DNA of 64,000 bases, taken from positions 17,806,734-17,870,733 of the forward strand of contig OY754968.1 in NCBI GenBank assembly GCA_963576475.1, in the 5' to 3' direction. Positions 1-12,700 of the stretch are shown one piece after another. The notes beneath the pieces were generated by a model. That model was not told the DNA's origin. It was given only the letters and a program-made list of their open reading frames with translations, and made no database searches. The DNA is from Molanna angustata. Taxonomy: Eukaryota; Arthropoda; Insecta; Trichoptera; Molannidae. The position numbers and the translations under genes were made by a program. How positions within the stretch are numbered: the first letter of the stretch is position 1; each line of letters opens with the position of its first letter.

Positions 1-138
1 GTAGAGGAAATGGCATCTGTGGAGGCGCTGGAGGCTGTTTTGGAAGATTCCAATGATAGGTGTACTCTTCGCTGGCTACGAAGACCTCCAGACACCGTTG
101 ATTCTGAATATAATGCTACTTTTCTAAACAGAGTATAA
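1..138 (+). CDS. 3' end of an unidentified protein-coding gene
   Basis: An open frame runs from the first base of the window to a TAA at 136-138 and encodes 45 residues, including the stretches EALEAVLEDSNDRCTLRWLRR and PPDTVDSEYNATFLNRV. The composition looks like a real protein C-terminus (mixed charged and hydrophobic residues, no low complexity), and base use is richer in G+C than the flanking DNA. I do not recognise the family. It could equally be the end of an exon of a longer gene or a chance open frame, because the 5' side is cut by the window edge. The next gene on this strand starts about 1.4 kb downstream. Confidence 0.45.
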   Translation, partial: VEEMASVEALEAVLEDSNDRCTLRWLRRPPDTVDSEYNATFLNRV

Positions 139-442
139 TTTTATCCCCCCTCCAATATTTTCATATTTTTATTGACAATAATATTATTGAAAATATTGTA
201 GAGCAGACTAATCGGTACTCTGTCCAAGAAAATGGAAGTATTGTTGATGTCTCTGTCTGATATTAGGTGTAAACGCTTCTATTTGAGGATTTTTTTTTCA
301 CCTAATTTATATGTATGAGTGTCGTCAATGTTTGGGTATTGCATCGACGACACTATAATCAATTATGTGAAAATGCATACCTGTTTTAGAGTTTCGACCG
401 AAAATCGCTTGAGCACTAACGTCTACTTGGGACAATTCATAT
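139..442. other. AT-rich spacer, no gene seen
   Basis: This is probably the 3' UTR and downstream flank of the gene ending at 138. It is AT-rich and contains no other recognisable element before the SINE. Confidence 0.5.
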
Positions 443-590
443 GGGCGGTGGCAGAGTGGTTAGCGCGCTGAGTTTATAATCCAATGGTCGCGAGTTTGAA
501 TCCTGCTATGACCGTTTTCGTTCACCTATAGCACAAACATTTATGCTAATTTTAGGGAATGTGTGAGGATGTGTATGTACTTGTTACAAG
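443..590 (+). repeat. tRNA-derived SINE, family A, copy 1
   Basis: The head is tRNA-like. It carries a box A-like TGGCAGAGTGGTTAGCGCG and a box B-like GGTCGCGAGTTTGAATCC, the internal promoter elements used by RNA polymerase III. The tail, from 'cacctatagcacaaacatttatgc' to about 590, recurs in other copies. Related copies on the minus strand lie at 15313-15475, 24476-24575 and 37913-38090. There is no intact cloverleaf, so this is a SINE and not a tRNA gene. Confidence 0.8.
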
Positions 591-605
591 TAAAAAAAGA
601 ACAAT

Positions 606-840
606 TTCAAGAGCAAAAAACGAGGTCGACCCTCAACTAAACCTAGACTTTCCACACCGAAACGCGCTATGATTTCCACCCATGTTGGAACCTGATATCA
701 AGCATGATGGCCAGGGGCATCTTCCAGTGTTTGTTAAGAAGGAGCAGAGATGCAAACACTGCATCCAATGAAAGATATACATGATGTGTGATGTAGGTCT
801 TTATTTGGTGAAACACCGAAACTGTTGTTGATTTACGTAC
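606..840 (+). mobile_element. piggyBac-like transposase C-terminal remnant
   Basis: Two frames together resemble the C-terminal end of piggyBac-family transposases. The first reads SKKRGRPSTKPRLSTPKRA, a basic linker. After a frameshift near 680 come a DIKHDGQGHLPVF segment and a cysteine pattern RCKHC ... CDVGLYLVKHRNCC, like the family's cysteine-rich zinc-binding tail. Stops and the frameshift make it a pseudogene fragment. The catalytic part is absent. It directly follows the SINE at 443-590. The assignment rests on motif memory and would need a profile search. Confidence 0.5.
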
Positions 841-1506
841 TAAAATTTAAGCTGAAAAGCACGATTTTACTATGGAATTTAAGAAAAGAGTTATATTTTT
901 ATATAGGTAGGTACATTTTAATTTATAGAATTATTGAAATAATACCTATTATAAATTTGAAATGATAAATGTTTCCAAATATTTACTGCATACTTTTATT
1001 TGGTACCCTTAACTACCAGTGTCCTCCGTAGAGGACATGGGACTAACTCCTAAATGGAGAAAGGTATTTTTTTTCCTTAATTCATAAAAAAATATATAGA
1101 TATTAAATCCAATGTCAGAAGAATTCTATAATCCTCACATTATATTGTGGTAGTGAGAGGGTTTGTATAAAAGGCGCCTCCAGTATGACCTACCTTCATG
1201 ACCTACTCATTATTTTTTTCTGATATTGCAACTCTATGGTTAACTGTCATTTTAACATCATTTTTTTATCCGTAAGGTATTATATACTCTTTGTTTAACA
1301 TTAAATGATTAAAATTAAACAAACCATCATCAGTTTTCTTTGGTTCGCGAAGTGTCTGCATAATAGACAGTTCGTGATTAAAGTTCTATAAATTATCATT
1401 ATTTGAAATTTCATGTATTGTAAATAACATCTCGAGAGTTAACAATATTTCCTAAACTCTAATATTTGTATACAGAATCGCGTAAGTCATCATAACCTCT
1501 AAAATA
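841..1506. other. upstream region of the TFIIF beta gene
   Basis: AT-rich DNA with no coding signal. It should contain the promoter and 5' UTR of the gene starting at 1507, but I see no clear TATA box at a diagnostic distance. Confidence 0.4.
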
Positions 1507-4500
1507 ATGTCAAATAATACTTTGCCCCACATCGACCGCGAATTAGATTTATCAAATGCGGGAAGAGGTGTATGGCTTGTCAAAGTTCCTAAGTATATTG
1601 CCAATAAATGGGAAAAAGCACCTGGAAACATAGAGGTAGGGAAATTAAAGATTTCAAAAAATGCTGGCCAGAAAGCTCAAGTAGCGTTAACATTATCAGA
1701 AGCTGTGTTATGTTTAAAAGAATTAGGTGAGGAAAGCATACCGAAGGATCATAGACTGGATGTATCAACTGTGACGAGACAAACTCTCGGAGTATTTTCT
1801 CATGTAGCTGGTTAGTGTACAAATTAATTATAAATTAAGAATAGAATCAGTATATTTCATGCATGAATTTAAGGACATTTGAAGACCAATCCCCAAAGGG
1901 ATGGTTCTCGAATGAATATAAATGTCACTGAGTTGCTCACCATATTTATTTGAAATGAAGAAAATATTGTTGTATTATTTTTACAGCTTCAAATACAGAT
2001 TCAGTTGTCCCAGAATCAGAGAAACTCTTTATGGAAGGTCGTATCGTTCAGAAATTAGAATGTCGACCTTATGCTGACAACTGTTATATGAAATTGAAAA
2101 AGGAATCAATACGAAAAGCATCAGTACCTCAGAGACAAGTACAGCAATTGGACAGAATTGTTCAAAACTTTAAACCAGTATCAAACCATAAGCATAATGT
2201 AAGTTTAATTCTATTATTAACTTTTTTAGATGAACTTTACTGAACTAGCAATCCCTAGAATAATCTAGCCCCAGTGTATTTCATTCACGTTCAAACATTT
2301 TTTCTTGGAGTTGGAATGCATTAGGATACATTTGATGATTTAATATTAACAACAGGTACTATATCAAATATTAACTTAACATGCATATAGCCCCCAAGTC
2401 AAATTGAAAACGCTGTTCGTTATCGCCAAGCGCTAGTTTTTTTTGTATGGGATTTGACGTTTGTTGTTTGTTATTGTAGAAAAAATTTCTACAACAAACG
2501 TCAAATCACATACAAAAAAAAATAGCGCTTGGCGATAACGAACAGCGTTTTCAATTTGACTCAGGGCCATTATATATGTCCTCAATTGTATATCAATAGA
2601 TGTAGTAAAATATATTGTTTATAGGAACTCCTATATGATTAAATCTTTCATATGATAAAAGTCTAATGTTTTGTTGTGTAGATTTTTTTTTTTATTCAAT
2701 ATCATATAATTATTATCTTATGATACATACTATGTACTTATTTCATCAACAACATATTTATTCTTCACAAAAACTATATGGGATAGAGCAGTTTCTTTTA
2801 TATTAGTAGATGCATGCAATTTAAGCTGAAATTACAAGATTATATATTTATATTATGTTAATATTGCAAACGGTAGATAATATTATAAAAACATTATTTT
2901 CAATTCAAAAAACTTCATAATAGATTTGTTGGAAATAGAATAAAGTTTGTAATACTATATTATAAATCTTTGTGATATTGGGGAATGATATAAATCATGG
3001 CTAAATTTGAACTTTGATGTTTAACTTGGAATGATTGTGAATTATTAAATAATTCTATACTAATCTTAATTTTTTTATATATATAATGATAATAAACAAG
3101 CTGATTGGCTCATGACAATAATTTATAGTTAACATTGTAATATGGTAGTCATGCACAACAACACTTTACTTCAGTTCTTGATACAAAGTCTAGTTTTCAA
3201 TTTCCGTTGGAATGCCTTTTCGTTCATAGTTTTTAGTTGTTCTGGCAATTTATTATAGTCGCGTTCAATTCATGTTCAATATTTTCTGTAGCTTTCTCAG
3301 TTTCAAAGTAATTTTTTGTGTGTGTTGTCATTGTGGATTTGTGTTCTCTCCTTAGGTCTTAATCAAGGTTCTTCTATATTTCTTATTTTGTGTATTAGTT
3401 TTAATGTGCCATGTTCTGTATGTTGAGTTTCTTTTGTGTATAGGTATTTTGATGGTGTATATGCATTTTTATTATTCTAGTTTGCTTTCTTTGCAGTTTT
3501 CTAATTTCTATCTTATTTCCATTTGCCCAAAATGGTATTAGGTGGGTTAGTTTGCTTTTTATGTATGCGGTATATATTTTCAGTTTTTTAAGTAAGTATT
3601 TTCAGTTTTTTTGGTTTCTCATTTTTTCATTTTTTACATTAATGCTAACATTTGCATCCTCCCAGTACTGACATATGGTTTTGAAACTGTTATTTTTACA
3701 AAACGTACAGTACAGAAACTCCGAGTAACGCAACGAGCAATGGAGAGGAGGATGCTAAACATTAGTCTTCGAGATCGAAAATGCAACAAACGGATTAGAG
3801 AAAGGACAAAAGTTACCGATGTTGCATACAAGGTAGCTTACTTAAAATGGAATTGGGCTGGCCATGTAGTAAGGACAACAGATGATCGATGGACCAAATG
3901 CACCCTGGAGTGGGAACCACTGGACGCAGAAACCCGGGTAGACCGCAAACAAGATGGTCTGACGACATAAAACGAGTGGCAGGAGGTCAATGGCACAGGG
4001 TGGCGAGGGAAAGGGAAGCATGGAGGTTGAAAGGGGAGGTCTATTTCCAACACTGAACGAATAATGGCTGATGATGATTAATGCTGAGTACCTACATTGA
4101 TGATTTAGTTATTAATTTGTTACTCCAGTGTTCTTAATGGTACAGCCACTGATCCATCTGAAATTACATGTCATTATCTTAATTTGTAACTTTGTTTTCA
4201 TTTTAATAATTTTCTCAAACTTTTATGTGTTTTCATATTTCAATTTCAGATAGAATACCAGGAACGTAAGAAAGCAGAAGGAAAGAAAGCACGTGATGAT
4301 AAAGAAGCTGTTCTTAATATGTTATTTGCAGCATTTGAAAAACATCAGTATTACAATATTAAGGATTTACAAAAGGTTTGTAATTTGTGTGTAAAGTTAT
4401 CAATATTTATTCATTCGGGATAGAAACAGCGATAACAAAATTATATACAAAACAATAAAATCATACATGCACCAAAACAAATTATTATATGTAAATTAAC

Positions 4501-5628
4501 AATCAAACAGAAAATTAAAACATAGTTAAACAGAATAAAAACAAAAAAAGGTACAGAAATTTCAAAATTCATAAAACAGGACAATGAAGTAATGTAGAGG
4601 GAGGGAAACAGGAGATGAGGGGTTAGGTAGGAAGGACAAAGAGGGAAATGAAGGTCATGTAAGTCAGGGAAGTATCTGCCGCATAAGGCTACCAATCAAC
4701 CGGCACTAGTTTACTTCAGTTTGCATTTTTTTAACATTTAATAATTTGTGCATATTTATGTAAACATTTTTTGCAAGTTCATTGATTTTATAATTTAGAC
4801 TGAGATTAAGAGAAACTGACACCGTTCGGTATGTGACCAGTGCTGGATGTTAAGGTCGAGGTTGAACTGGTATATTAGAATTATACCGAATGGTGGGCTC
4901 TACTCCATTTAATCCAATATAGAGAAACTGACTCCAGAAGGTATGTAGTTCTAGAGATCAAATACAAAGAAGAATATATATAGGGTCACCAGGACAGGAA
5001 AGTCCACTAAGAAGAGGTAAGCTCTACTTAACAATCTATTGTTCTTTCTTTAGCAAGTCACCATGTTATACCATGGTGTTATACCATGGAAGGTGATATA
5101 CAATGAACTCTGGTTTAACACCACAAAATTAAGATAATAACAGACAGTGGGTGAAAGTGAGAAGAGAGAAAGAATTCGTCGACTTACATACAATGTATTG
5201 TGTGTCACAAATTAAATTTACACAGAATAAACAAATTATAAATAAGAGTAAATTTACAATTAATTGAAATTTAGTTTAGATATTTAAGGTTTAGGTATAT
5301 CCTCTGGCGATGAGTGGGAACGCGTGCGGTCAATGACTGCACTGGTATGTGTCGCTTTTAGACATTTCTTCTCATAGTAAAGTACGGCCAAGAGAAGTTA
5401 TTGTAAATGTATAAATATTATATGATTTCTTTTAAGTTGATATTTTTTGTTTTCTAGATTACACGCCAACCAATAGTATATCTCAAAGAAATTTTGAAAG
5501 AAGTTTGCAATTACAATTTAAAGAATCCTCATAAAAATATGTGGGAGTTGAAGCCAGAATATCGCCATTACAAACAAGATCAAGAAGAAGCTAAAACTGA
5601 AAAGACTGGTGATACTGATAGTGACTGA
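1507..5628 (+). CDS. TfIIFbeta: general transcription factor IIF subunit 2 (TFIIF beta / RAP30), complete, 4 exons
   Basis: Encodes the small subunit of TFIIF, which pairs with the alpha subunit, binds RNA polymerase II and helps it join and leave promoters in the nucleus. Coding exons read by eye are 1507-1810, 1987-2198, 4250-4375 and 5458-5628 (813 nt, 270 aa), all with GT/AG borders and a continuous frame. The N-terminal dimerisation barrel is clear: GVWLVKVPKYIANKWEKA near residues 22-39, then GNIEVGKLKISK. The middle has KLECRPYADNCYMKLK. Exons 3 and 4 carry the winged-helix DNA-binding domain, with LNMLFAAFEKHQYYNIKDL, RQPIVYLKEILKEVCNYN and MWELKPEYRHY. Length matches animal homologues (about 250-275 aa). 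The ATG at 1507 gives a normal family N-terminus. The gene looks intact. Introns are 176, 2051 and 1082 bp; the longer two have collected transposon debris. Confidence 0.96.
2392..2566. mobile_element. hairpin MITE-like element in TFIIF beta intron 2
   Basis: Two arms of about 40 bp (2397-2435 and 2523-2561) are nearly perfect inverted repeats that begin AGTCAAATTGAAAACGCTG. The outer few bases (CCCCA / TCAGGG) extend the match imperfectly. The middle holds a second short inverted repeat (gacgtttgttg / caacaaacgtc). A sequence like this can fold into one long hairpin and resembles non-autonomous DNA elements. No clear target duplication is seen. Confidence 0.75.
3205..3600 (-). pseudogene. 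non-LTR retrotransposon (LINE) RT C-terminal remnant
   Basis: Read on the minus strand, interrupted frames give YTAYIKSKLTHLIPFWANG, then EIRKLQRKQTRIIKMH, and near the end a segment like NCQNN. These match the region after the reverse transcriptase core of jockey/CR1-type LINEs, where the thumb and C-terminal segment read 'SKLTY.IPFWANG' and 'YNKLPEQLK'. Many stops and frameshifts show it is old. It lies in TFIIF beta intron 2 next to a different LINE fragment on the opposite strand. Confidence 0.6.
3611..4065 (+). pseudogene. RTE-type LINE, RT C-terminal fragment
   Basis: The open frame includes LPVLTYGFETVIFTKRTVQK, RVTQRAMERRMLNISLRDR and KWNWAGHVVRTTDDRW, the conserved segment after the polymerase core of RTE-like LINEs (family pattern 'VLTYGAETW...TQRAMER.ML..SLRDR...WAGH..R..D.RW'). 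The expected 'GRP..RW' region is degraded around 3940-4030. The 5' part (endonuclease and most of RT) is missing. This is a dead 5'-truncated copy inside TFIIF beta intron 2. Confidence 0.85.
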
Positions 5629-5737
5629 GATATATTTATTTCTTTATACAATTTTTTTGTTATTGACTATACTCGATTATAAAAAAATATATTTATGTAT
5701 TGAATTCTGTTTTCTCTTTTAAATGATCACCATCAGT

Positions 5738-5990
5738 GGCTCCATAGCCTGGGTGGGCCTTGGCCTCCTTAAGGATTTGTCTCCATTGGGCGCTGTCCAT
5801 GGCCTTCTCTCTCCAATTCCGCTTGCTGGTTATCTGAAGGTCCCCTTCAACTCTATCCATCCATCATAACCTAGGTCTTCCACACTTCTTCCCTCTGGAT
5901 GTGTTGTGAGAATGCTTTTGGTGTTTGGTCGTCGTCCACACAATGTACATTTCCTAACCAGCTAAGCCTCCCTATTTTTATTGATTGGAC
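5738..5990 (-). pseudogene. LINE-derived RT C-terminal fragment
   Basis: On the minus strand, broken frames read IGRLSWLGNVHCVDDDQTPKA and then GRPRLWWMDRVEGDLQ with NWREKAMDSAQWRQILKEAK. This is the C-terminal block common to many insect LINE ORF2 proteins ('RWLGHV.RM', 'GRP..RW.D.V..DL', 'A.DR..WR.IL.EA'). One frameshift separates the two halves. It starts about 110 bp downstream of the TFIIF beta stop codon and is not part of that gene. Confidence 0.7.
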
Positions 5991-6768
5991 AGTATTTTTA
6001 TTGTTTGCTCTCTAGTTGATAGTTGTATTTGATATTATACCTATTTGTAGATTAATGTAAACAGTTTTTATTACATGTGACATGATATTTTGATGTTATT
6101 CTGATAAAATTTTCATTTTTCAATCCCAAATTCTTTTCATAGTTAACTTTATATTTTCTGCTTAATAAATATCAATTTTTTATTTTAAGAAATTTCAGCT
6201 AATCTGGCACTACATTTGTGCCTTCATTAATTCCGGATAAGCGAGATTGTACTGTATAGGTCAGACACTCCAAAAATTAATATCTCAGCATTAAAAGATT
6301 TGAAAACAGGTCTCTTCATCTCGTGATTCTAAATACAAGATATATTTTTACATCAAAAATCAAATTACCTTATCACAAAGATATAAAATCTTGTACTTGA
6401 TGAGGGATTCACATGATAATAAAAATATAATGAAAAACTAAACTTTCTAGTATTTGTCTTGTATTACATTTTGAAATCATAGTGACATTTTTCCTAATTT
6501 TTGCAAAACATTTTTGAAAAATTGAGGTTTTCTTAAATAACATCTACTTTAGGAACTTTAAATATCTCAAAAATGTTTATGTATGTTTTGTGATATTTAT
6601 GTATATAATGGAGTGAAACAATGTATGAATCTATAAATAAATGAATATGCACACTTTGATACATATTGATGATTGTTAATGCTTTATAATACTTATTTTT
6701 ATTTTGTTTGAAGTAAATATAAAAAAAAAAGTGTGATGAAAGAAAATATTTTTATCATACATGAAATT
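5991..6768. other. intergenic region between convergent TFIIF beta and tetraspanin genes
   Basis: The two genes converge here. A minus-strand AATAAA (plus-strand tttatt near 6698-6703) lies about 70 bp past the tetraspanin stop and is a plausible polyadenylation signal. No other gene is seen. Confidence 0.45.
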
Positions 6769-9700
6769 TTATGTTATAACATCATATCTTGCTTTTTTAA
6801 TTTGATTCGCGAGACAGCAAGATATAACTGCACCCAGTAATGGAAACATTGATATTCCTGCAGCCACTCCTAGAACCCAATCACAGTTATCCTCAAAAAA
6901 TGAAACTACAATCGCATAGCATCCCTGAAATAAAAAAATGTAGTAGTTATCTTTAATTTAGTACGCAGCAACATATAGATAATGAGTTGTAACAAAAATA
7001 ATTACTTGTGTATAAATATCTGTCATACTGGAAGTCACACAGTTAGTTGGAACTTTACAACATGAGAATGGAATTGATCGGGCCGGAACTAATTGCAACC
7101 AGTCAGTATAATTATGTACACCGCAACAATGGAACTGAAATCATAATATATTTTTATATAGACATATTGATAATGCTGCATCTGAAGATGTGAAATTCAA
7201 TTTTGTTTGTAACAGCAAGAGAGAAGATTCAAAAATATGACTAATTTATTTTTAAATATCATTACATTAACTTTACCAAATTAAATATTTACATACTTCA
7301 TTTGATTTCTAAATAACAAATGTATTTCTAGTTTATAACACAAATATAATAGGGGTTTAAATATGAAATTGCCTTTGTTACCTACTGACAATTTTGAATT
7401 AAAATTAAACCTCCACAGTGCCAGATTTCAGATTAAACTTAATCACATGAAAACAATTACATTCTAAATTTAAAACGAGTCGGTTGTGGCCAACACTAAA
7501 CTCTCCACACCAAAGTAAGTGTTCATTTTTTCTTCTTGAAAGGTTGACAATCTCTAAATGCACTTTTACGAAGTATATTTCTATTAGATTCTTAAACAAA
7601 TATAAGATCTTCAGAGGACAAAAGTTTTCACAATACACCTTACACACAAAAACATTGTCACAAAACTCATTGTATATATTTTCTACATGATACCTGTTGA
7701 GACATTTTAAGTAAAATTGCATTACTAGCAAGATGAGCATGTATGAGATAGTGTATCAATATTGATGAGGCGATGTATGTGTCAAGATAGAAGAGTGCGG
7801 TGTTCAATTCTCACTGTCTACTCTTTGAGGAAGATAGAAGTGGAGAGTAAAAAAATACAATTGTCTATAGAGACACATACAATATCAATATGAAGTTGAT
7901 CACTCAATTTTTCCTTACAGAAGCTATTTTACTTCTGTTATATACATTTTTCAAACAAATATGAAATTTATTTCACATTGATATGGCAAACCTTAGATTT
8001 TATTTCTTTAAATTTTGACAATCCTTGAATGCATTTTCGATGAGTGTATTTTTGTTGTATCAAAATTTCAAACAGTATGAAAATACCTCGATTTTCCAGA
8101 CCGTGAGAGCATTTTGAAAATTTGGACAGATGATATCATAGAGAAGAAATTAACGGATATCTATGGAACACTAATCAGCTCTAGGTCTATGCACTTTACA
8201 CATATGATGTGAATATGATCGATCGGACTTATAGTTTGGGCTGTAGAGAGGACACAAAAAGGATAATCCGAACGCCATACATACAAACACATCACGACGA
8301 AACTCAGTGTGCACTCTCTACATGATACCCGTTGAGAAATTGATATAAAAAAATATGCTTAAAAATTGTGAAATTATGACTCTTCACTAATCCATAGTGT
8401 GGAGAGTAAAAAAAATAATGTTTGTTCGACTTTCAATTATTTTACATACAACTTTAGGTGAAGGTGGGTTACACCAAAAATCAGAGTAACTTTGGAATAT
8501 GAGTTCCGACATGGAACATAACAGAAACTGCTCAATATTAATGCTGTGTTTGGACAGGATACAGCTAACATACGCACAATGCGTTTTTGGTTTAACCGCT
8601 TTAGGAGTGTAAACTTTAACTTGAAGAATGAACCACGAGGAAGACCAGCCACTAAGCAATAACAGCAGATGTCTACTGTGCAGAACTCTGAACAATGATG
8701 GTGAAACTCTCAGCAATACGATAATCTTCACGATAGCGCAAAATCTCACACTGCCCAATAATCAGTTTTAACATTATAAGTCTTGCAGTTAGAAACCATC
8801 CCTCATCCTCCTTACTCGCCTCAACCAACTACATACTATATTTTCCGCTATTTGGACAATTTTTTCCCCAGGAAGCTCTACAAAATGCCTTCACATAGTT
8901 TGTGGAGTCCAGGTCCCCAGAGTTCTATCGCAAAGGTTTAAATGATCTTCCAATTAGATGGCAGAAATAGACAGCGAAGGTAAATACTTTGATTAAAAAA
9001 ATATATTTTTTCTTACAAAAAAAATGTTTTCATTATTCAGCAAGAAATGACAATTTGATACTTTAACCCCTAAAATTTCTAGTCTAGATTAAGGTAGGCG
9101 CGCATGGAAGTTAATTTCATCGGCCGATTAATTATCGGTGAGCTACAACATACGAATTACATGTAAGAGCGCGCATGAAAGCTAACAGAAATCGGCCGAT
9201 TTAAAAATCTGTGATGAGACACCGATCGAGATCGGCCGAAACTATTGACTGACATTCTGGTGTAGCAAATAGGATATGATTGTACGATTCTATAAGCTTC
9301 CATGCGTGTTAGAATCGATCGGCCGATGAATCAATCTCTTCATGCGCGCCGATTCCACTATCGGCCGATGAATTTAAGCTTCCATGCTGATGCGCGCCTT
9401 ACCTTAGTCTTTGTCCTTTTTACAGAAATTCAAAATATAGTTAAATGGAATATGTACATTAAAAAGTAATAATAAACTAGAAAGCTATGACTAGAAATAC
9501 ATATCCTTAGTATAAATAAAGTATGTACCTAATTATGTGACCGCAAATTAAATCTGTCCTTAAAAATGATATCAAACAGGAAACAAGTATTTGTTTAATT
9601 AGATAAACTTACGTAGTTTTGTATTGTGTCAAAATCAACGCTCCTATCAGAATTCCGACCATTTATATTGTTAATGAATGTAACATTCATAGCTCGATCT

Positions 9701-12700
9701 AAGGCCTCTGAAATTCTGTATTTATATGCATAAAGGGATATTTCTACTCCAACTTCTAAAACAAATATAACTGCCAAAAATCCGCCATACTGAAATTATA
9801 TAAAATAAATATTTTATCAAAATGGTAAATTAATGAAAAAATTTAATTTTCAAAATGATGCCATAAAACTACAGTTATAAAACAATAAATTTTGATACAA
9901 TATTTTGTCCTATTCTGATTCGTCTGAATTTTAGTATATGAGAAATCTCAAAAAATTTACTGCATATATATATGTGACTCATTACGTTACACCGCATGGA
10001 TAAAATCCTTTTATTCACAGTCGATGTTTTCCTACTCTGAAACGAATCAGAATAGGACATATTGTAAAGAACATTAATTACAGAAAAAGATTTGTAGAAC
10101 TTATTATATGGCGTATAAAATAAGTTTAATTCACATGGATTGGTCCTGGATTCGATCCCCAGTAGATGAGAAATTTGTTTTAATTAATTTCTCACACTAA
10201 TTTTGCTTCTCTGGGCTGGAAATACTGGTTACTTGGAAGAAATTGCCATTTGGATATTAATACAGTCCAACATCCTATACCAATTGACACAAAAGGTATT
10301 GTTTCAGAAAACTCATATGAATTATCAAAATATGAATAAGAAAATACATACATGAACAAAGAAACATGTCTACTCGTTTATAAAATAATAATAGAATCAC
10401 AAATTTCCTACTGTCCTATGATATTATTTTTAAGTTATGCAACTCAAGTAAAAAAAAATCAAAATAATACAAAACCGAGCTTTGAGAATTAATTGTAATA
10501 AAATAACAAAGATACATAAAATGTTAAATGATCTAAACCTATTTTCTGCCAAACAAAAAATATACTTTCTTGTTTTAATTTTTTTTTATTTAACTTTTTG
10601 TATATCTTCTTCTTCTCTATGTGAACTGTCAGATCCCCCCAACGTTGACAATCACTCGGGAGAAACTTTCCCTGTCCTGTGCGGTACGGAACATGTCCTC
10701 CACACGCCTCATTCCGGTCCACTCCCGATTGTTACGGAGCCAGGATAGCTGCTTCCTACCGACCCCTCTACGGCCCTCAATCTTTCCTTTTATGATCAAC
10801 TGTACGATTGAGTATTTTTCGCCTCTCATTATGTGACCAAAATATGAAGTCTTACGGAGCTTGACTGTCATTAGGCAATTTCTTCAAACCAACCAGATTA
10901 CAGAGTGACAGAATTATACATGTAGATCAACAAAAAATGAAAACTACAAAAGAACAAAGATAAATAAAAAAAAAAGAAAAAACATAGCAAAAAAAAAAGG
11001 ATTGGGAAGGAACAAGAAGAGGAAATCGAGATCAGGAGTTTAGGGATAAATATTACATAGCTAAGGGAAAGGAGAGTGATCAGGTATTTTCGGAGAGATA
11101 TCCCTGCTTTAGTCTTTTCTTGAAAATGGAAAGCGAGTTTGATGAAGTTATATCAGCCCCCCTAGACAACATGTCATTTAGCTCAAGAAAAGGTAACTCA
11201 ATGTATGGAAGTGACAGTTGTCACGTGACTGGCAACTATCACTTCCATACATTGAGTTATCTTTTCTTGAGCTAAATGACACGTTGTCTAGGGGGGCAGG
11301 ACAGAGTCTTGCTGAACTTACTTCAAAGGAAGAGCTGAAAAATTCAGTGTTGTGAATGGAGATAGTTAATGTAGCACGTTCGGCATATCGAAGCGATAGG
11401 CCGTGATTAGATAAATATGTGAATTTGGTTTTCAGGTGCTGCGGTGAAATAGGATTAAAGAGAGTATTATATAGAAGTGACAAAATATGTATATTTCGCC
11501 ATTGTCATATCAGGCCAATGGAGAAGATTACGGTAAGAGGAAATGTGATCGAATTTTTTAAGTCCAAAGATGAAGCGGATACAAACATTCTGGAGGCGCA
11601 ATTTTTATACATAAAATGATTTATGGTATGATACAAAAAAATCTCAAAACCAAAATTAGATATAATAAAGAATATCACGAATATGACACAAGAAACATAG
11701 AAGATATTATATAGATAAGACAAACAAAATAAAGTCTCAACGCAGAATTCTCTAATGTATAATGGGCTTATATCATATGAAAGCATGCCCAGGGACATAA
11801 AAGAGGAAAAAAGTTTTGGTCTTTTTATGAAAAAATGTGATAACTATATTTTGAAAAATTGAAATAATCGTTTATATGTTACTATAGATTAGGTTATGTA
11901 TTGTAATATATAGATCTATTTAAAAAAATAAACATTACTTACCATGTACAAAAGAACAGATTGACCTTTGACAGTACATGTACAGGCTAAAGAAGAAATG
12001 AATACAGTCAAACATCCAATACCAATGGACACAAATGGTATTGTTTCAGAAAACTCATATGAATTATCAAAATATTTATGTAAATTCACTTCTGCCCACA
12101 ATCCAGTTGCTAGAATTAGCATACCGGAAATCTGAAAAACAAGTTCAGGGAAGATTTATTAACACCATAGATTTTTTATTTATATACCAAGAGCCAAGGA
12201 CTTCCAGAGCTGGTAAAAGCACAGCAGGTAACAACGATTGGATATTATGAACCGTAAGTAGTGGTAGCTTTCAAATTATGGAAAATTGGTATTTAAACAT
12301 ATAAAGTTGAACAATGCCTAAGATTTATTCACAAACACCCAGACTACTTTGAAGCAAACACTTCTATTAGTAGGAGAGCAAGAACGACAGGATATTTTAT
12401 AATACCCATGCGGAGACATAGAATTGCACAGAGACATGCTTCATTCGTAGCACCAAGAACATTTAATACTCTACCAACGAATCTAAATATAGAAAGCAAA
12501 CCTTACACCTTTAGGAAAGAGATGAAAAAATGGCTGCAAGGTGAGAACTTTCCGAATATATCTGATCTGCTGTTATAGAGGAAACTATTACGTACCTATA
12601 CTTATTGTAGCTATGTTAAATGTTGTGGATCTTTTGGGAATGGCTCATGATTTTTCATGTTTCGAAAACACAATTCTCAGTTTTTACCCCTATCGTATAC

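Noticed and set aside
4441..4695. 84-codon minus-strand hydrophobic frame in TFIIF beta intron 3
   Set aside because: AT-rich intron sequence yields Phe/Ile/Leu-rich chance frames; no motif.
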